DNA from: Arthrobacter sp. SPG23
GTDB lineage: Bacteria; Actinomycetota; Actinomycetes; Actinomycetales; Micrococcaceae
Direction of reading: 5' to 3'
Length of the DNA stretch: 64,000 nt
Assembly: GCF_000876655.1 (NCBI RefSeq)
Contig: NZ_JYCN01000017.1
Span: 1 to 64,000 of the forward strand
Made by a program: the position numbers and the translations under genes. Every line of letters begins with the position of its first letter. The stretch's first letter is position 1. The notes under the pieces were generated by a model. That model was not told the DNA's origin, searched no databases, and saw only the letters and a list, made by a program, of their open reading frames with translations. Below are positions 25,537 to 37,152 of the stretch, in pieces.

Positions 25537-25556
25537 GCATCTGAAAGGAACCTGCA

Positions 25557-25676
25557 ATGGCTGACTTGGCGGTAATCGGAATCCTCATGGTTTCCATGGG
25601 GTTTGTGATGTGGACCGGTCACCTCCTGGCCGGGATGGTTGGCGGCGCCGATGACCGGCCGGAGCAAGAACAATGA
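25557..25676 (+). CDS. Small membrane protein (39 aa) upstream of kdpF
   Basis: Encodes a 39-residue peptide: a single hydrophobic helix (about residues 3-30, with GILMVSMGFVMWTGHLLAG) and an acidic tail ending DDRPEQEQ. GAAAGGA lies about nine bases before the ATG. Its stop overlaps the kdpF start (ATGA), so it is translated together with kdpF. I do not recognise the family. Size, one helix and coupling to kdpF suggest a second small subunit or stabiliser of the Kdp pump. Confidence 0.6.
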   Translation: MADLAVIGILMVSMGFVMWTGHLLAGMVGGADDRPEQEQ

Positions 25677-25771
25677 GCGCCGATGCGATCATGTGGGTGG
25701 TCTTGCTCGTTGCGGGACTGAGTCTCTTCGGCTACCTGCTCGTCGTCCTGATCCACCCGGAAAAGTGGTGA
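25673..25771 (+). CDS. kdpF: KdpF, small subunit of the potassium pump
   Basis: Peptide of 32 residues, one transmembrane helix, ending YLLVVLIHPEKW, the conserved KdpF C-terminus (YLxxxLxxPExW/F). It stabilises the KdpFABC complex in the membrane. It overlaps the 39-residue gene before it and is seven bases from kdpA. Confidence 0.88.
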   Translation: MSADAIMWVVLLVAGLSLFGYLLVVLIHPEKW

Positions 25772-25778
25772 GCAGGAC

Positions 25779-27446
25779 ATGACCTTCAATATTGCATCGT
25801 TCCTCGTCCAGGTCGCCGCGCTGGCTGTGGTTCTCGCCGCCCTGCATAAGCCGCTGGGGGTCTACCTCGTCCGGGTTTTCGAGGGCAAAATGTCGAGCCG
25901 GCCCGAGCGGCTGTTTTACCGTCTCGCCGGGATCGACGCCGGGACTGAGCAGACCTGGTCGGTTTACCTTCGCAGTGTCCTGGCATTCTCGGTTGTCTCC
26001 ATTCTGCTGGTGTTCGTCCTCCAGCGGCTGCAGGGCATTCTGCCCGGCAGCGGTTCCCTGCCCGGGGTTGATCCGTGGATTGCGATGAACACCGCGATTT
26101 CCTTTGTGACCAACACGAACTGGCAGACCTACGCTCCCGAGACTACGATCGGCATTTTCGTGCAGATGACCCTGCTGGCGGTGCAGAACTTCCTCTCCGC
26201 CGCCGTCGGCATCGTCGTCGTCGTCACCCTCATTCGCGGCATCGCCCGCACCAGGACACAGCGGCTGGGCAACTTCTGGGTGGACCTGGCCCGGACGTCG
26301 TTTCGGATCCTGTTGCCGATCGCGTTCGTCGCGTCCCTGCTGATGGTCCTTGGCGGGGTGGTGCAGAACTTCTGGCCCGCCGACGTCGTCAACCACGCGG
26401 CCGGGATCAGCCAGACGATTCCCGGCGGGCCGGTCGCGTCCCAGGAGGCCATCAAGGAGCTCGGGACCAACGGCGGCGGTTACTTTAATGCCAACTCGGC
26501 CCACCCGTTCGAGAACCCCAATCCTTTCATCAGCCTCTTCGAGGTGTTCCTGCTACTGCTCATCCCCTCCGCCCTTCCCTACGCCTTCGGCCGGATCGTC
26601 GGCGACCAGAAGCAGGGCTACACAGTGGCCGCGGTGATGGGCACCCTGTGGCTGGCCTCCGTTTCGCTGATGGGCTGGGCCGTGGCTTCCGGCCAGGGAA
26701 CCGCGACGGCGGCGGCCGGCGGACTGGGCGAGGGTTTTGAACAGCGCTTCGGGCCCGTGCAGGGCGCGATCTTTGCCGCGTCCACCACGCTGACCTCCAC
26801 CGGCGCCGTGAACACCGCCCATGATTCCCTGCCGCCGCTGGCAGGCGGGGTGGCCATGGTGAACATGATGCTTGGCGAGGTCGCCCCCGGCGGAACCGGG
26901 TCCGGACTCTACGGCATGTTGATCCTGTCCATCATCTCCGTCTTCATCGCCGGTCTCATGGTCGGGCGCACACCGGAGTACCTGGGCAAGAAAATCGGTC
27001 CCACGGAAATGAAGCTCGCCGCCATGTACATTCTCGTCACCCCCGTCCTGGTCCTTGCCCTGGCCGGCATCACCGTTATGCTGCCGGACATCATAACCAA
27101 CGCCCCGGCAACCGGCCCCCACCAGTTCAGCGAAGTGCTGTACGCCTTCACCTCCGGGGCAAACAACAACGGCTCCGCGTTCGGCGGCATCACCACCTCG
27201 TCACCCTACCTCTCGGTCATGATGAGCCTGGCCATGCTGCTGGGCCGCTTCCTCCCCGTCGCCCTGGTCCTCGCCCTCGCCGGCTCCCTGGCCCGGCAGG
27301 GCAAGATTCCCGCCTCCGCCGGCACCGTCCCCACCCACGGCCCGCTCTTCGGCGGCCTGCTGGTCGGCGTGACGGTCATCCTGACCGCCCTGAGCTACTT
27401 CCCGGCCCTCGCCCTGGGCCCCCTCGCAGAAGGACTCCTCAAATGA
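25779..27446 (+). CDS. kdpA: KdpA, potassium-binding channel-like subunit
   Basis: Membrane protein of 555 residues, the usual length, that selects and binds potassium for the Kdp ATPase. Four selectivity-filter-like segments are visible: [46 protein letters not shown] and [12 protein letters not shown]. Start ATG follows CAGGAC. The end overlaps the kdpB start by four bases. Confidence 0.96.
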   Translation: MTFNIASFLVQVAALAVVLAALHKPLGVYLVRVFEGKMSSRPERLFYRLAGIDAGTEQTWSVYLRSVLAFSVVSILLVFVLQRLQGILPGSGSLPGVDPWIAMNTAISFVTNTNWQTYAPETTIGIFVQMTLLAVQNFLSAAVGIVVVVTLIRGIARTRTQRLGNFWVDLARTSFRILLPIAFVASLLMVLGGVVQNFWPADVVNHAAGISQTIPGGPVASQEAIKELGTNGGGYFNANSAHPFENPNPFISLFEVFLLLLIPSALPYAFGRIVGDQKQGYTVAAVMGTLWLASVSLMGWAVASGQGTATAAAGGLGEGFEQRFGPVQGAIFAASTTLTSTGAVNTAHDSLPPLAGGVAMVNMMLGEVAPGGTGSGLYGMLILSIISVFIAGLMVGRTPEYLGKKIGPTEMKLAAMYILVTPVLVLALAGITVMLPDIITNAPATGPHQFSEVLYAFTSGANNNGSAFGGITTSSPYLSVMMSLAMLLGRFLPVALVLALAGSLARQGKIPASAGTVPTHGPLFGGLLVGVTVILTALSYFPALALGPLAEGLLK

Positions 27447-29581
27447 CCCGGTCCAGCGCCGCATCAGCAACGGACACCGCCGCCCAAACCTACGCCGACG
27501 GCAACCCCCTCGGCACCCCCGGCGAACACAAACACCACACCAAAGCCCCGGCAAAACTCACGCTCGCGTCCGTCATCGCCGCACTGCCCCTCGCCGTCCG
27601 CAAACTCGCCCCACGGCAAATGATCCACTCCCCGGTCATGTTCACCGTGCTGGTCGGGGCCGCCCTGTGCACTGCGATTACCCTCTATCGGCCCTCGGGG
27701 TTCAGCATCGCCGTCACCGCCTGGCTGTGGCTCACCGTCCTGTTCGGTACGCTCTCCGAAGCCATCGCCGAAGGACGCGGCAAAGCCCAGGCCGACAGCC
27801 TCCGGGCAAGCCGCCAAGGTGTCCAGGCCCGGCTCCGCCAGCCCGACGGCACCACCAAGGTCGTCCCCGGAACCGGGTTGCGGCTCAACGACATCGTCAT
27901 CTGCGAAGCCGGGGACGTCATACCCTCGGACGGTGAAATCATCGAAGGCCTGGCCAGCGTCGACGAGTCCACCATCACCGGTGAATCAGCCCCTGTCATC
28001 CGTGAATCCGGCGGCGACCGCTCCTCCGTCACCGGCGGCACGAGGGTCCTCTCGGACAGGATTGTCATCCGCATCACCGCCGAGCCGGGCCAGACGTTCA
28101 TCGACCGGATGATCATGCTGGTTGAGGGGGCCGTGCGGCAGAAGACCCCCAACGAGATCGCACTGCACGTGCTGCTGGTGTCCCTCACCATCGTGTTCCT
28201 CGCCGTGACCATGTCCCTGGCCCCGTTCGCGTCCCTCGCCGGAGCCGCGCCCTCGCCGATCGTGCTGGTGGCTTTGCTGGTCTGCCTGATCCCCACCACC
28301 ATCGGGGCACTGGTGCCGGCTATCGGCATCGCCGGCATGGACCGCCTTGTCCAGCACAACGTGCTGGCCACCTCGGGACGTGCCGTGGAAACCGCCGGGG
28401 ATATCACCACCCTGCTGCTGGATAAGACCGGAACCATCACCTACGGCAACCGCCGTGCCGTCAATTTCTACCCCGCCAACCATGTGGAGCGCACCGACCT
28501 GATCGAGGCCGCCCGGGTCTGCAGCCTGGCCGACGAAACCCCCGAGGGGCGGTCCATCGTGGATCTTGCCGAGGACAAAGGCATGACCGGATCAGATCTG
28601 GCCACACTCGAGCGCCGCTCCGGTGACTTTGCGGTGGTCCCCTTCAGCGCCAGCACCCGCATGAGCGGGCTGGATCTTGACGGGCAGCAGATCCGCAAAG
28701 GCGCCGCCTCCACGGTGGCCGCCTTCGTCGCCGAATACGGCGGCCACACACCGGCGGAAGTCGACCACCGGGTCAAGGAAATCTCAGCCCAGGGCGGCAC
28801 ACCCCTGCTTGTAGCGAAGATTGACAGGAACGGCCGGGCAGACGTACTGGGAACCATCCATCTGGCCGACGTCGTCAAACCCGGCATGCACGCCCGCTTC
28901 GCCGAACTGCGGAAGATGGGCATCCGGACCGTGATGATCACCGGCGACAACCCGATTACCGCCAGGGCGATTGCCGCGGAGGCAGGCGTCGATGATTTCC
29001 TCGCCGAAGCAACCCCGGAGGACAAACTCGCCGTCATCAAAGAAGAGCAGGCCCAAGGCCGGCTCGTGGCCATGACCGGGGACGGCACCAACGACGCCCC
29101 CGCCCTTGCCGCCGCGGACGTCGGCGTCGCCATGAACTCCGGCACTCCCGCAGCCAAAGATGCGGCCAACATGGTGGACCTAGACTCCGACCCCACCAAA
29201 CTCATCAACATCGTCGGCATCGGCAAGCAACTGCTCATCACCCGCGGTGCCCTCACCACCTTCTCGGTAGCCAACGACGTCGCCAAGTACTTCGCGATCG
29301 TCCCGGCCCTGTTCACCGCGGCGTTCCCCGGGCTCGGGCTGCTAAACATCATGGGACTCTCAACCCCGTCCTCGGCCATCCTGTCCGCTGTGATCTTCAA
29401 CGCCCTGATCATCGTCGCCCTGGTCCCGCTGGCACTCCGCGGGGTCAAATACCGCGCCGTTTCGGCGAACCAGGCCCTTAGCCGGAACCTCCTGGTCTAC
29501 GGGCTCGGAGGGCTCATCGCACCCTTCATCGGCATCAAGATGATCGACCTGATCATCTCCCTGATCCCCGGAATCGGCTAG
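27443..29581 (+). CDS. kdpB: KdpB, P-type ATPase catalytic subunit
   Basis: ATPase of 712 residues that drives potassium uptake. Motifs are TITGESAPV in the actuator domain, DKTGTIT with the phosphorylated Asp327, and [21 protein letters not shown] in the hinge (residues ~545-565). The N-terminus has about 40 extra hydrophilic residues (Ala/Thr/Gly-rich, with a His-Lys run) compared with the E. coli protein. Overlaps kdpA (ATGA) and is followed ten bases later by kdpC. Confidence 0.96.
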   Translation: MTRSSAASATDTAAQTYADGNPLGTPGEHKHHTKAPAKLTLASVIAALPLAVRKLAPRQMIHSPVMFTVLVGAALCTAITLYRPSGFSIAVTAWLWLTVLFGTLSEAIAEGRGKAQADSLRASRQGVQARLRQPDGTTKVVPGTGLRLNDIVICEAGDVIPSDGEIIEGLASVDESTITGESAPVIRESGGDRSSVTGGTRVLSDRIVIRITAEPGQTFIDRMIMLVEGAVRQKTPNEIALHVLLVSLTIVFLAVTMSLAPFASLAGAAPSPIVLVALLVCLIPTTIGALVPAIGIAGMDRLVQHNVLATSGRAVETAGDITTLLLDKTGTITYGNRRAVNFYPANHVERTDLIEAARVCSLADETPEGRSIVDLAEDKGMTGSDLATLERRSGDFAVVPFSASTRMSGLDLDGQQIRKGAASTVAAFVAEYGGHTPAEVDHRVKEISAQGGTPLLVAKIDRNGRADVLGTIHLADVVKPGMHARFAELRKMGIRTVMITGDNPITARAIAAEAGVDDFLAEATPEDKLAVIKEEQAQGRLVAMTGDGTNDAPALAAADVGVAMNSGTPAAKDAANMVDLDSDPTKLINIVGIGKQLLITRGALTTFSVANDVAKYFAIVPALFTAAFPGLGLLNIMGLSTPSSAILSAVIFNALIIVALVPLALRGVKYRAVSANQALSRNLLVYGLGGLIAPFIGIKMIDLIISLIPGIG

Positions 29582-29591
29582 GAGCGCCCCC

Positions 29592-30203
29592 ATGAACACC
29601 CTCACCGGCTACCTCCGCCAGGCGCTAACCGCGCTGCGCTTCCTGCTCGCTGCCACGCTGGTCCTGGGCGTGGCCTACCCCCTGGCCGTCTTCGGTGCCG
29701 GGCAGCTGATCGCCCCTTACCAGGCCAATGGTTCGATCATCAGGGACGACGGCGGCGCTCCGGCCGCGTCCGCCCTGATCGCCCAGGCCTCCGCCGACGA
29801 AAACGGCGTCCAGGACCCGCGCTGGTTCCATGCCCGGCCGTCGGCCGTGAACTGGGATCCGGCGACGTCGTCAGCCAGCAATCTTGGCCCCAACGATCCC
29901 AAACTCCTGCAGGCAGTTGAGGCCAACCGGGCCGCCGTCGCTGCCGAGGAAGGCATCAGCGAGTCCGAGGTCCCGGCCGACGCCGTGACAGCCAGCGGGT
30001 CCGGGCTGGACCCTCACATCTCCCCGGAGTACGCCTTGCTCCAGGTTTCCCGCGTCGCCGCGGCCCACGGGATGAGCCCGGAGGAAGTCAGGGCCCTTGT
30101 CTTGAGGCACACCAGCAGCGGCCTCGAGGCTCTCCTGGGCCAGCCCTCCGTTAACGTGACCCTCGTTAATCTGGATGTGGCCGCATCCTCCGGACAGAGA
30201 TAG
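29592..30203 (+). CDS. kdpC: KdpC, periplasm-side chaperone-like subunit
   Basis: Protein of 203 residues with one N-terminal membrane helix (FLLAATLVLGVAYPLAVFG) and a soluble domain. VQDPRWFHARPSAV and SGSGLDPHISPEYALLQ are signature stretches of KdpC. It stabilises the complex and ATP binding. GGAGCG lies before the ATG. Confidence 0.95.
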   Translation: MNTLTGYLRQALTALRFLLAATLVLGVAYPLAVFGAGQLIAPYQANGSIIRDDGGAPAASALIAQASADENGVQDPRWFHARPSAVNWDPATSSASNLGPNDPKLLQAVEANRAAVAAEEGISESEVPADAVTASGSGLDPHISPEYALLQVSRVAAAHGMSPEEVRALVLRHTSSGLEALLGQPSVNVTLVNLDVAASSGQR

Positions 30204-30234
30204 ACCGGCCTGTCCGAAGTGGAAGAATGACGGC

Positions 30235-32907
30235 ATGGCACGTGGAACGCTGCGGATTTTCCTTGGGGCCGCACCCGGAGTAGGCAAGACCTACGAAATG
30301 CTCGAGGAAGCCCACCGCCTACTCAAGCGCGGCGAAGACGTCGTCGTCGCCTTCGCCTTGGACCACGGGCGTGCGGAGACGCGTGCGCTGATGGATGGGC
30401 TCGAAATCATCCCGCCCCGGCGCCTTCCATACCGGGGCACCGAGTTCGACGAAATGGACCTGGACGCCGTCATCCGGCGGGCACCGGTCACCGCCGTCGT
30501 CGACGAATACGCGCACTCGAACGTTCCCGGCAGCAGGCACGCCAAACGTTGGGAAGACATCGACGAACTTCTCGACGCCGGCATCAACGTCCTGTCCACA
30601 GTGAACATTCAACACCTGGCATCCCTCGGCGACGTCGTGGCCTCCATCACGGACGTGCGCCAGGCCGAAACCGTTCCGGACGACGTGGTCCGAAGAGCCG
30701 ACCAGATCCACCTGGTCGACATCTCTCCGGAACTGCTGCGCCAGCGCCTGGGCGATGGCAAGATCTACGCCCCGGACAAGATCGATGCAGCGCTCTCCAA
30801 CTACTTCCGGCTGGGAAACCTGACCGCGCTCCGTGAACTGGCGCTGCTCTGGCTCGCAGACCGGGTGGACGAAGGCCTGGCCAGGTACCGGGCCGAAAAC
30901 GACATCAACGCGACCTGGCCAGCCCGCGAACGCATAGTGATCGGGCTCACCGGCGGCCCCGAGGGTGAGATCCTGATTCGCCGCGGCGCCCGGATCCTGA
31001 AGCGCGTGAACGGCGGGGACCTGCTCGCTGTCCACGTCCGCGCCGCCGACGGCGTCGCCAGCGAATCACCGCAGGCACTCGAGGCCCAACGCCGCCTCAT
31101 TCAGGACCTGGGCGGCAGCTACCACATCGTCGCCGGAGAAGACCCCGCCAACGCGCTGCTCGACTTCGCCCGCAGCGTCAACGCCACCCAGATCGTCGTC
31201 GGCACCTCCCGACACGGAAAACTCGAATCCGTCCTCGGCGGCTTGCTCGGCGGCGGCATCGGCACCCGGGTGGTCCGCGATTCCGGAGACATCGACGTCC
31301 ACATGGTCTCCCACCCGCTAAGCGGGATCGGCGCCGGCCCGCAACGCCAACGCGACCTCGGCCGCACGCGGGTTATCGCCGGCTTCATCCTGGCGATCGT
31401 GTTACCTCCAGTTCTCCAGTGGTTGCTTGGCCTGAACCCGGACCCGAACGTCGCCACCGCCGTACTCGTCCAGCTCACCGGATCGATCACCGTGGCCCTC
31501 ATCGGTGGTTTCTGGCCCGCCATCCTCGCGGCCCTCTGGAGCAGCTTGCTAGTCAACTACTTCTCCACCGCTCCGTTCCGAACCCTGACCATCCAGGACC
31601 CCCAGAACGTCCTCGCCCTTCTGGTCTTCGTCGGCGTCTCCGCGGCCGTTGCCGTCGTCGTGGACCTCTCCGCCCGCCGCTCCAAAGAAGCCGCCCGGGC
31701 CCGTGCCGAAGCCACAACCCTCTCAGACCTCACCCGCAGCACGGCGACCTCCGAGGACACCGTCACAGATCTGTTGCAACAGGCGCTGGACGTCTTCAGC
31801 ATGCGCGGAGCAGCCCTCTACGACACGGCCGACGCCACGCCCCGGAACACCGAAAAAGATTGGAAGGTCATCGCGCACGCCGGCGAGCTACCTCCGCCCG
31901 CGACGGGTGATCCCGCGTTGGGCGGCCAGGACCTCCGGACCGAAAATTCCCAACAAATCGACACGGCCACAAAGCTGGTTCTTTACGGTCGCCCCCTGCC
32001 GGCCAGCGAACGACGGCTACTCGCCGTGTTCGGCGTGCATCTCGCTGCCCAGCTCGAACTCCGGCAACTGGCCTCCAGCCGGAGAGAAGTCCTCCGCCTC
32101 GCCGAGAGCAACACCATGCGCACCTCGATCCTGCGCGCCGTTTCCCACGACCTGCGCACCCCCCTGGCTGGAATAAAACTCGCAGTAGGCAGCCTCTTGC
32201 AAAAAAACGTGCACTACACCCCCGAACAGGAGCAGGAGCTGCTGGAGACCATCGATGAATGTTCCGACCGCCTGGACCTGCTCGTGGGAAACTTGCTCGA
32301 TATGTCCAGAATCACCTCAGACGCAGCCAAACCCCTTCTGCGACCAGTGCGCTGGTACGACATCATCCCCGCGGCCCTGCACGGCACCCCTGCAGGCAGC
32401 GTCCGCGTCGAGCTGCCCCCCAACATGCCCGAAATCGATGCTGACCCCGGCATGCTCGAACGAGTCATTGCCAACATCGTCGAAAACGCCATCAAGTACG
32501 CACCCGGCTCCGATATAGTCATTGTCGGCACCGCCGGCGGACTCAGCAACGAAACCCTGACCGGGCACCCCGCCGGTGAACTCCGCATCATTGATCACGG
32601 CCGGGGAGTGCCGGCAGAAAGCATCCTGGAAATGTTCCGCCCCTTCCAACGACTCGACGACATCCCCCAAACGACCGGAGTCGGCCTCGGCCTGGCCGTG
32701 GCCAAAGGATTCACCGAAGCGATGGGCGGCACCCTCACGGCCGAACCAACACCTGGAGGAGGGCTCACCATGGTCATCCGGCTGAGACTCTCCACCGGTG
32801 TAACGTCGAACGACAGCCACGGGCAGGCGCCGGTGGTGCCCCAATCGTTCCTCACCAGCCGGACACACGCCCTGCCCGTGCACCCTTCCAGGACAGAGAC
32901 GCCATGA
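30235..32907 (+). CDS. kdpD: KdpD, osmosensitive potassium-sensing histidine kinase
   Basis: Sensor kinase of 890 residues. The N-terminal KdpD domain has the P-loop GAAPGVGKT (residues 11-19). A Usp-like domain follows (~250-365), then four membrane helices (~395-500), a GAF-like region and the kinase core with VSHDLRTPLAGIK (phospho-acceptor His638), an N-box NIVENAIKYAP and a GVGLGLAVAKG ATP lid. I chose ATG 30235 (GGAAG upstream); an in-frame ATG 60 bases earlier lies inside kdpC and adds a tail not seen in the family. Its end overlaps the kdpE start (ATGA). It senses low potassium or osmotic change and phosphorylates KdpE. Confidence 0.95.
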   Translation: MARGTLRIFLGAAPGVGKTYEMLEEAHRLLKRGEDVVVAFALDHGRAETRALMDGLEIIPPRRLPYRGTEFDEMDLDAVIRRAPVTAVVDEYAHSNVPGSRHAKRWEDIDELLDAGINVLSTVNIQHLASLGDVVASITDVRQAETVPDDVVRRADQIHLVDISPELLRQRLGDGKIYAPDKIDAALSNYFRLGNLTALRELALLWLADRVDEGLARYRAENDINATWPARERIVIGLTGGPEGEILIRRGARILKRVNGGDLLAVHVRAADGVASESPQALEAQRRLIQDLGGSYHIVAGEDPANALLDFARSVNATQIVVGTSRHGKLESVLGGLLGGGIGTRVVRDSGDIDVHMVSHPLSGIGAGPQRQRDLGRTRVIAGFILAIVLPPVLQWLLGLNPDPNVATAVLVQLTGSITVALIGGFWPAILAALWSSLLVNYFSTAPFRTLTIQDPQNVLALLVFVGVSAAVAVVVDLSARRSKEAARARAEATTLSDLTRSTATSEDTVTDLLQQALDVFSMRGAALYDTADATPRNTEKDWKVIAHAGELPPPATGDPALGGQDLRTENSQQIDTATKLVLYGRPLPASERRLLAVFGVHLAAQLELRQLASSRREVLRLAESNTMRTSILRAVSHDLRTPLAGIKLAVGSLLQKNVHYTPEQEQELLETIDECSDRLDLLVGNLLDMSRITSDAAKPLLRPVRWYDIIPAALHGTPAGSVRVELPPNMPEIDADPGMLERVIANIVENAIKYAPGSDIVIVGTAGGLSNETLTGHPAGELRIIDHGRGVPAESILEMFRPFQRLDDIPQTTGVGLGLAVAKGFTEAMGGTLTAEPTPGGGLTMVIRLRLSTGVTSNDSHGQAPVVPQSFLTSRTHALPVHPSRTETP

Positions 32908-33578
32908 CCGCTGTCCTCGTCGTGGACGATGACCCGCACCTGCTCAAAGTCTTGAAGATCTCCCTGGAAGCAAACGGCTACACCGTGACCGCCGCCGCTG
33001 ACGGAGAATCAGCGCTCCTGGCAGCGACCCGGCACCCGCTGGCCTTGATCATCCTGGACCTCGGCCTGCCCGACATCGACGGCACAACGGTCATCAAACG
33101 GTTGAGGAGCTGGAACCCTGTCCCCATCCTCGTGCTCTCGGCCCGCCACACATCCGATGACAAGGTTGAGGCACTCGACGCCGGCGCCGACGACTACATC
33201 ACCAAACCCTTCGGCCCGGACGAACTCCTCGCCCGCATCCGTGCGTTGCTGCGGAGGACCACCGAGCACAGAGCCGAACCCGTCGTCATCACTGACACCT
33301 TCACCGTGGACCTGGCCAAACAACGCGTCACCCGGGACGGAAACGACGTCCGCCTGACCCCCATCGAATGGAACATCCTCGAACTGCTGGTCAGGAACCC
33401 GGAAAAACTCATCACCCAACAGCAAATGCTCACCGAAGTCTGGGGACCCGCGTACGCCAAGGAGGCCAACTACCTGCGCGTCTACATGGCCCAGCTCCGC
33501 CGCAAACTCGAGCCCGACACCGCCAACCCCAAGCACCTCCTGACTGAGGCCGGCATCGGCTACAGATTCCAGCCCTAA
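32904..33578 (+). CDS. kdpE: KdpE, OmpR-type response regulator
   Basis: Response regulator of 224 residues. The receiver domain has VVDDDPHLLK, the phosphorylated Asp52 in IILDLGLPDIDG and Lys101 in YITKPFGPDE. The C-terminal winged helix reads LTPIEWNILELLVRNPEK and ends YLRVYMAQLRRKLEPD then GIGYRFQP. It activates kdp transcription; here it lies at the end of the operon it controls, so it is probably autoregulated. Confidence 0.95.
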   Translation: MTAVLVVDDDPHLLKVLKISLEANGYTVTAAADGESALLAATRHPLALIILDLGLPDIDGTTVIKRLRSWNPVPILVLSARHTSDDKVEALDAGADDYITKPFGPDELLARIRALLRRTTEHRAEPVVITDTFTVDLAKQRVTRDGNDVRLTPIEWNILELLVRNPEKLITQQQMLTEVWGPAYAKEANYLRVYMAQLRRKLEPDTANPKHLLTEAGIGYRFQP

Positions 33579-33698
33579 CCCGGGTGTGCCGGCGGTCGTG
33601 GTCGAGAGGCCTCGGGATTCTATTTCCCGGACGCGTGGTGATGACTCGTCCGTGTCCCGCATTGGGATACCGGACCGCTCCTGGTGCAGAATGCGTTC

Positions 33699-34517
33699 AT
33701 GACCAATGACGTTCTTCGGCCTGTCTACTTCCTTTCGGACAGCACCGGCATCACGGCCGAAACGCTCGGCAACACCTTGTTGACGCAGTTCCCCGCCAAT
33801 AACTTTGACCGCATCACGGTTCCCTTCATCACCACCGTCGAACAGGCCAGGACCGTGGTCGCCACCATCGACCAGCTGGTCGCCACCGGTCCGCGGCCGA
33901 TCGTCTTTTCCACCGCTGTCAGTAGCGACGTCCGTCAGGCCTTGGCCAAGTGCCAGGGGATTGTGGTGGACCTTATCGGGACGCATGTCGGACAGCTGGA
34001 GCAGGCCCTCGGCTCACGGGCCAGTGGCGAACCTGGCCGGGCCCATGGCCTGGGCAATGCGGAGCGGTATCAATCCCGGATGGCCGCCGTCGAGTACGCC
34101 ATGGAACACGACGACGGGCAGAGCCTGCGCGCTCTGGAAAAGGCGCAGGTCATCCTCGTGGCGCCGTCCCGCTGCGGAAAAACACCCACCACAATGTATC
34201 TGGCGCTGCAACACGGAATCTTCGCTGCCAACTTCCCGCTGGTGGACGAGGACTTCGAACGGGAAGGGCTTCCGAAGCCCTTGAGGCCTTTCGTTGAGAA
34301 ATGTTTCGGACTCTCGTCCAACCCGCTGCGCCTGAGCCAGATCCGTACCGAACGGCGCCGCGGCTCACCGTACGCGTCCCTGCGGCAGTGCGGCTTCGAG
34401 CTGCGCAGCGCCGAGCAGCTGTACGTCTCGCACCGGATTCCGTACCTGAATTCAGCCACGGTGTCAGTGGAGGAGATGGCTGCAACCATCCTGCAGCGCA
34501 TGAACCTCAAGCATTAG
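33699..34517 (+). CDS. ppsR: PEP synthase regulatory kinase/phosphorylase (DUF299)
   Basis: Bifunctional regulator of 272 residues that inactivates PEP synthase by ADP-dependent phosphorylation and reactivates it with phosphate. It has the [19 protein letters not shown] start and the P-loop [16 protein letters not shown] (residues ~147-162). I chose ATG 33699 from family length; a GTG at 33684 would add five residues and neither has a strong ribosome site. The next gene is ppsA on the same strand, its expected target. Confidence 0.9.
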   Translation: MTNDVLRPVYFLSDSTGITAETLGNTLLTQFPANNFDRITVPFITTVEQARTVVATIDQLVATGPRPIVFSTAVSSDVRQALAKCQGIVVDLIGTHVGQLEQALGSRASGEPGRAHGLGNAERYQSRMAAVEYAMEHDDGQSLRALEKAQVILVAPSRCGKTPTTMYLALQHGIFAANFPLVDEDFEREGLPKPLRPFVEKCFGLSSNPLRLSQIRTERRRGSPYASLRQCGFELRSAEQLYVSHRIPYLNSATVSVEEMAATILQRMNLKH

Positions 34518-34668
34518 GGAAAAATTTCACAAGCCCGGTGTGGCGCACATCATGTGGAAAGAGCGCCCGAGACCTGTCACTGTTGACAGGATTCGCGCCC
34601 ACCAACCGGCTATCGCCGGGAGCGGGGCGGCACATCTGCATGCCATCATCTGCAAAGGAGCAGCAACT

Positions 34669-37086
34669 ATGACGACAGACATCCTGTGGTTCTCAGAACT
34701 CGGACTCAAGGACCTGGACCGGGTGGGTGGAAAAAACGCCTCCCTCGGTGAGATGGTGCAGAACCTGACCTCTGCCGGCGTCCAGGTCCCGGACGGCTTT
34801 GCCACCACGGCCGACGCTTACCGCACGTTCCTCGCCGACTCCGGCCTGGACCAGAAGATCGCGGACCGGCTGGTGGGCCTGGACACCGACGACGTGACGG
34901 CCCTCGCCTCAGCCGGCCAGGAAATCCGGACCCTCATGCGTGAGACGCCGTTCCTGCCGGACTTCGAAGCGCAGATCCGGAGCTCCTACCAGCAGCTGGT
35001 GGACAAGCACGGGGGATCCGAGGACCTCTCCTGGGCCGTCCGTTCCAGCGCAACGGCCGAAGACCTCCCCGACGCCTCTTTCGCCGGTCAGCAGGAAACC
35101 TTCCTCAACGTGCGCGGCATCGACAACATCCTGCTTGCCATCAAGGACGTGTTCGCGTCCCTCTACAACGACCGCGCCATCGCCTACCGCGTGCACCACA
35201 AGTTCGAACACGCCGAAGTGGCCCTCTCAGCGGGCATCCAGCGGATGGTGCGCTCCGACGTCGGCGCCTCCGGGGTCATGTTCACGATGGACACGGAGTC
35301 CGGGTTCCAGGACGCCGTGTTCGTCACGTCCTCCTACGGCCTCGGAGAGGCCGTCGTCCAGGGCGCGGTTAACCCCGACGAGTTCTACGTCTACAAGCCC
35401 GCCCTGCAGGCCGGCCGCCCCGCGATCCTCAAGCGCGGACTGGGCGAGAAAGCGCTCCAGATGACCTACACGAGCAACCGCGAAGTGGGCCACACCATTG
35501 ACTTCGTTCCGGTTGAGGCTTCGTTGCGGAACCGCTTCAGCCTTACGGACGACGACGTCGAGCAGCTCGCCCGCCATGCGGTCGCCATCGAGAAGCACTA
35601 CGGCCGCCCGATGGACATCGAATGGGGCAAGGACGGGATCGACGGCGGCCTGTACATCCTCCAGGCACGCCCCGAGACCGTGCAGTCCCGCCGCGCCTCC
35701 GGCAGCCTGAGCCGTTTCCGGCTCAACGGGACCGGCAGGGTTCTGGTCGAAGGCCGCGCCATCGGCCAGCGTATCGGCGCCGGCACCGTCCGCATCCTCA
35801 CCGCAATCGACCAGATGGCGGCCTTCAAGACCGGCGACGTCCTCGTCGCCGACATGACCGACCCGGACTGGGAACCGATCATGAAGCGTGCCTCCGCGAT
35901 CGTCACCAACCGCGGCGGACGCACCTGCCACGCGGCCATCATCGCCCGCGAACTGGGGATCCCCGCCGTCGTCGGCACCGGTGCCGCCACCGACGTGCTC
36001 TCCGACGGACTCGAGGTGACCGTCTCCTGCGCCGACGGTGAAACCGGCGTTATCTACGAAGGCCTCCTGGACTTCAGCGTCGAGGACACCGAGATCACCC
36101 AGCTGCCCGAGGCCCCGGTCAAGGTCATGATGAACGTCGGCACCCCCGAGCAGGCCTTCACCTTCGCCCAGCTGCCCAACCACGGCGTTGGCCTGGCCCG
36201 GCTGGAATTCATTATCAACCGCCAGATCGGCATCCACCCCAAGGCTCTCTTGAACCTGGACAGCCAGCCGGCGGACGTGGCCGCGGTCATCCGGGAACGG
36301 ATTGCCGCGTACGACAGCCCGCGCGATTACTACATCAAGCGCCTGGCCGAAGGGGTGGCCACCATTGCCGCGGCGTTCGCTCCGCAACCGGTGATTGTGC
36401 GTATGTCCGACTTCAAGTCCAACGAGTACGCCAACCTCATTGGCGGGCCCGCCTACGAGCCCCACGAAGAAAACCCCATGCTCGGCTTCCGCGGCGCCTC
36501 ACGCTACCTGGAGCCATCCTTCCGGGACTGCTTCGACCTCGAGTGCGAGGCCCTGTCCTTCGTCCGCAACGAGATGGGGCTGACCAACGTCAAGCTCATG
36601 ATCCCGTTTGTGCGGACCCTGGACGAGGCCCGCGGCGTCATCGAGCTGCTGGCGGAGAACGGCCTGCGCCGCGGCGAAAACGGACTCGAGGTCATCATGA
36701 TGTGTGAGATTCCGTCCAACGCGCTGCTCGCTGACGAATTCCTGGACTACTTCGACGGATTCTCCATCGGCTCCAATGACATGACCCAGCTGGCCCTGGG
36801 CCTGGACCGGGATTCCGCGATTGTCTCGGGCGGCTTCGACGAACGCGACCCCGCCGTCAAGAAGCTCCTGAGCATGGCCATCAAGGCCTGCAGGGCGCGC
36901 GGCAAGTATGTCGGCATCTGCGGCCAGGGGCCCAGCGACCACGCGGACTTCGCCCAGTGGCTGGTCGAAGAAGGCATCGATTCCGTCTCCTTGAACCCCG
37001 ACACCGTGGTGGATACCTGGCTCCGGTTGGCGGGTGCGGCAGACGGCCTGGACGTCGGTGCCGCAGTCGGCGCAGAGGCGATCTGA
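34669..37086 (+). CDS. ppsA: Phosphoenolpyruvate synthase
   Basis: Enzyme of 805 residues that makes PEP from pyruvate and ATP for gluconeogenesis. Domains run in order: ATP-binding (1-~340), the swivelling His domain with [20 protein letters not shown] (catalytic His421) and the PEP-binding barrel with GICGQGPSD (Cys751). Start ATG is fixed by AAAGGAG eight bases upstream; a longer in-frame reading from 34540 is rejected. A strong hairpin follows the stop. Regulated by the kinase encoded just before it. Confidence 0.95.
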   Translation: MTTDILWFSELGLKDLDRVGGKNASLGEMVQNLTSAGVQVPDGFATTADAYRTFLADSGLDQKIADRLVGLDTDDVTALASAGQEIRTLMRETPFLPDFEAQIRSSYQQLVDKHGGSEDLSWAVRSSATAEDLPDASFAGQQETFLNVRGIDNILLAIKDVFASLYNDRAIAYRVHHKFEHAEVALSAGIQRMVRSDVGASGVMFTMDTESGFQDAVFVTSSYGLGEAVVQGAVNPDEFYVYKPALQAGRPAILKRGLGEKALQMTYTSNREVGHTIDFVPVEASLRNRFSLTDDDVEQLARHAVAIEKHYGRPMDIEWGKDGIDGGLYILQARPETVQSRRASGSLSRFRLNGTGRVLVEGRAIGQRIGAGTVRILTAIDQMAAFKTGDVLVADMTDPDWEPIMKRASAIVTNRGGRTCHAAIIARELGIPAVVGTGAATDVLSDGLEVTVSCADGETGVIYEGLLDFSVEDTEITQLPEAPVKVMMNVGTPEQAFTFAQLPNHGVGLARLEFIINRQIGIHPKALLNLDSQPADVAAVIRERIAAYDSPRDYYIKRLAEGVATIAAAFAPQPVIVRMSDFKSNEYANLIGGPAYEPHEENPMLGFRGASRYLEPSFRDCFDLECEALSFVRNEMGLTNVKLMIPFVRTLDEARGVIELLAENGLRRGENGLEVIMMCEIPSNALLADEFLDYFDGFSIGSNDMTQLALGLDRDSAIVSGGFDERDPAVKKLLSMAIKACRARGKYVGICGQGPSDHADFAQWLVEEGIDSVSLNPDTVVDTWLRLAGAADGLDVGAAVGAEAI

Positions 37087-37100
37087 CTCTTACCAACGAA

Positions 37101-37140
37101 GGAAATGCCCGCCCGGGGAAACCCCCGGGCGGGCATTTCC
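37101..37140. terminator. Terminator hairpin after ppsA
   Basis: Perfect 18-bp stem (37101-37118 with 37123-37140) and a four-base loop AAAC. It lies between the stops of ppsA (+) and a convergent hydrolase gene (-) and can serve both. Confidence 0.9.
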
Positions 37141-37152
37141 TTAACAGTCGTC

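Noticed and set aside
35227..36465. 412-codon minus-strand frame opposite ppsA
   Set aside because: Antisense shadow of a well-conserved gene with its catalytic residues in place.
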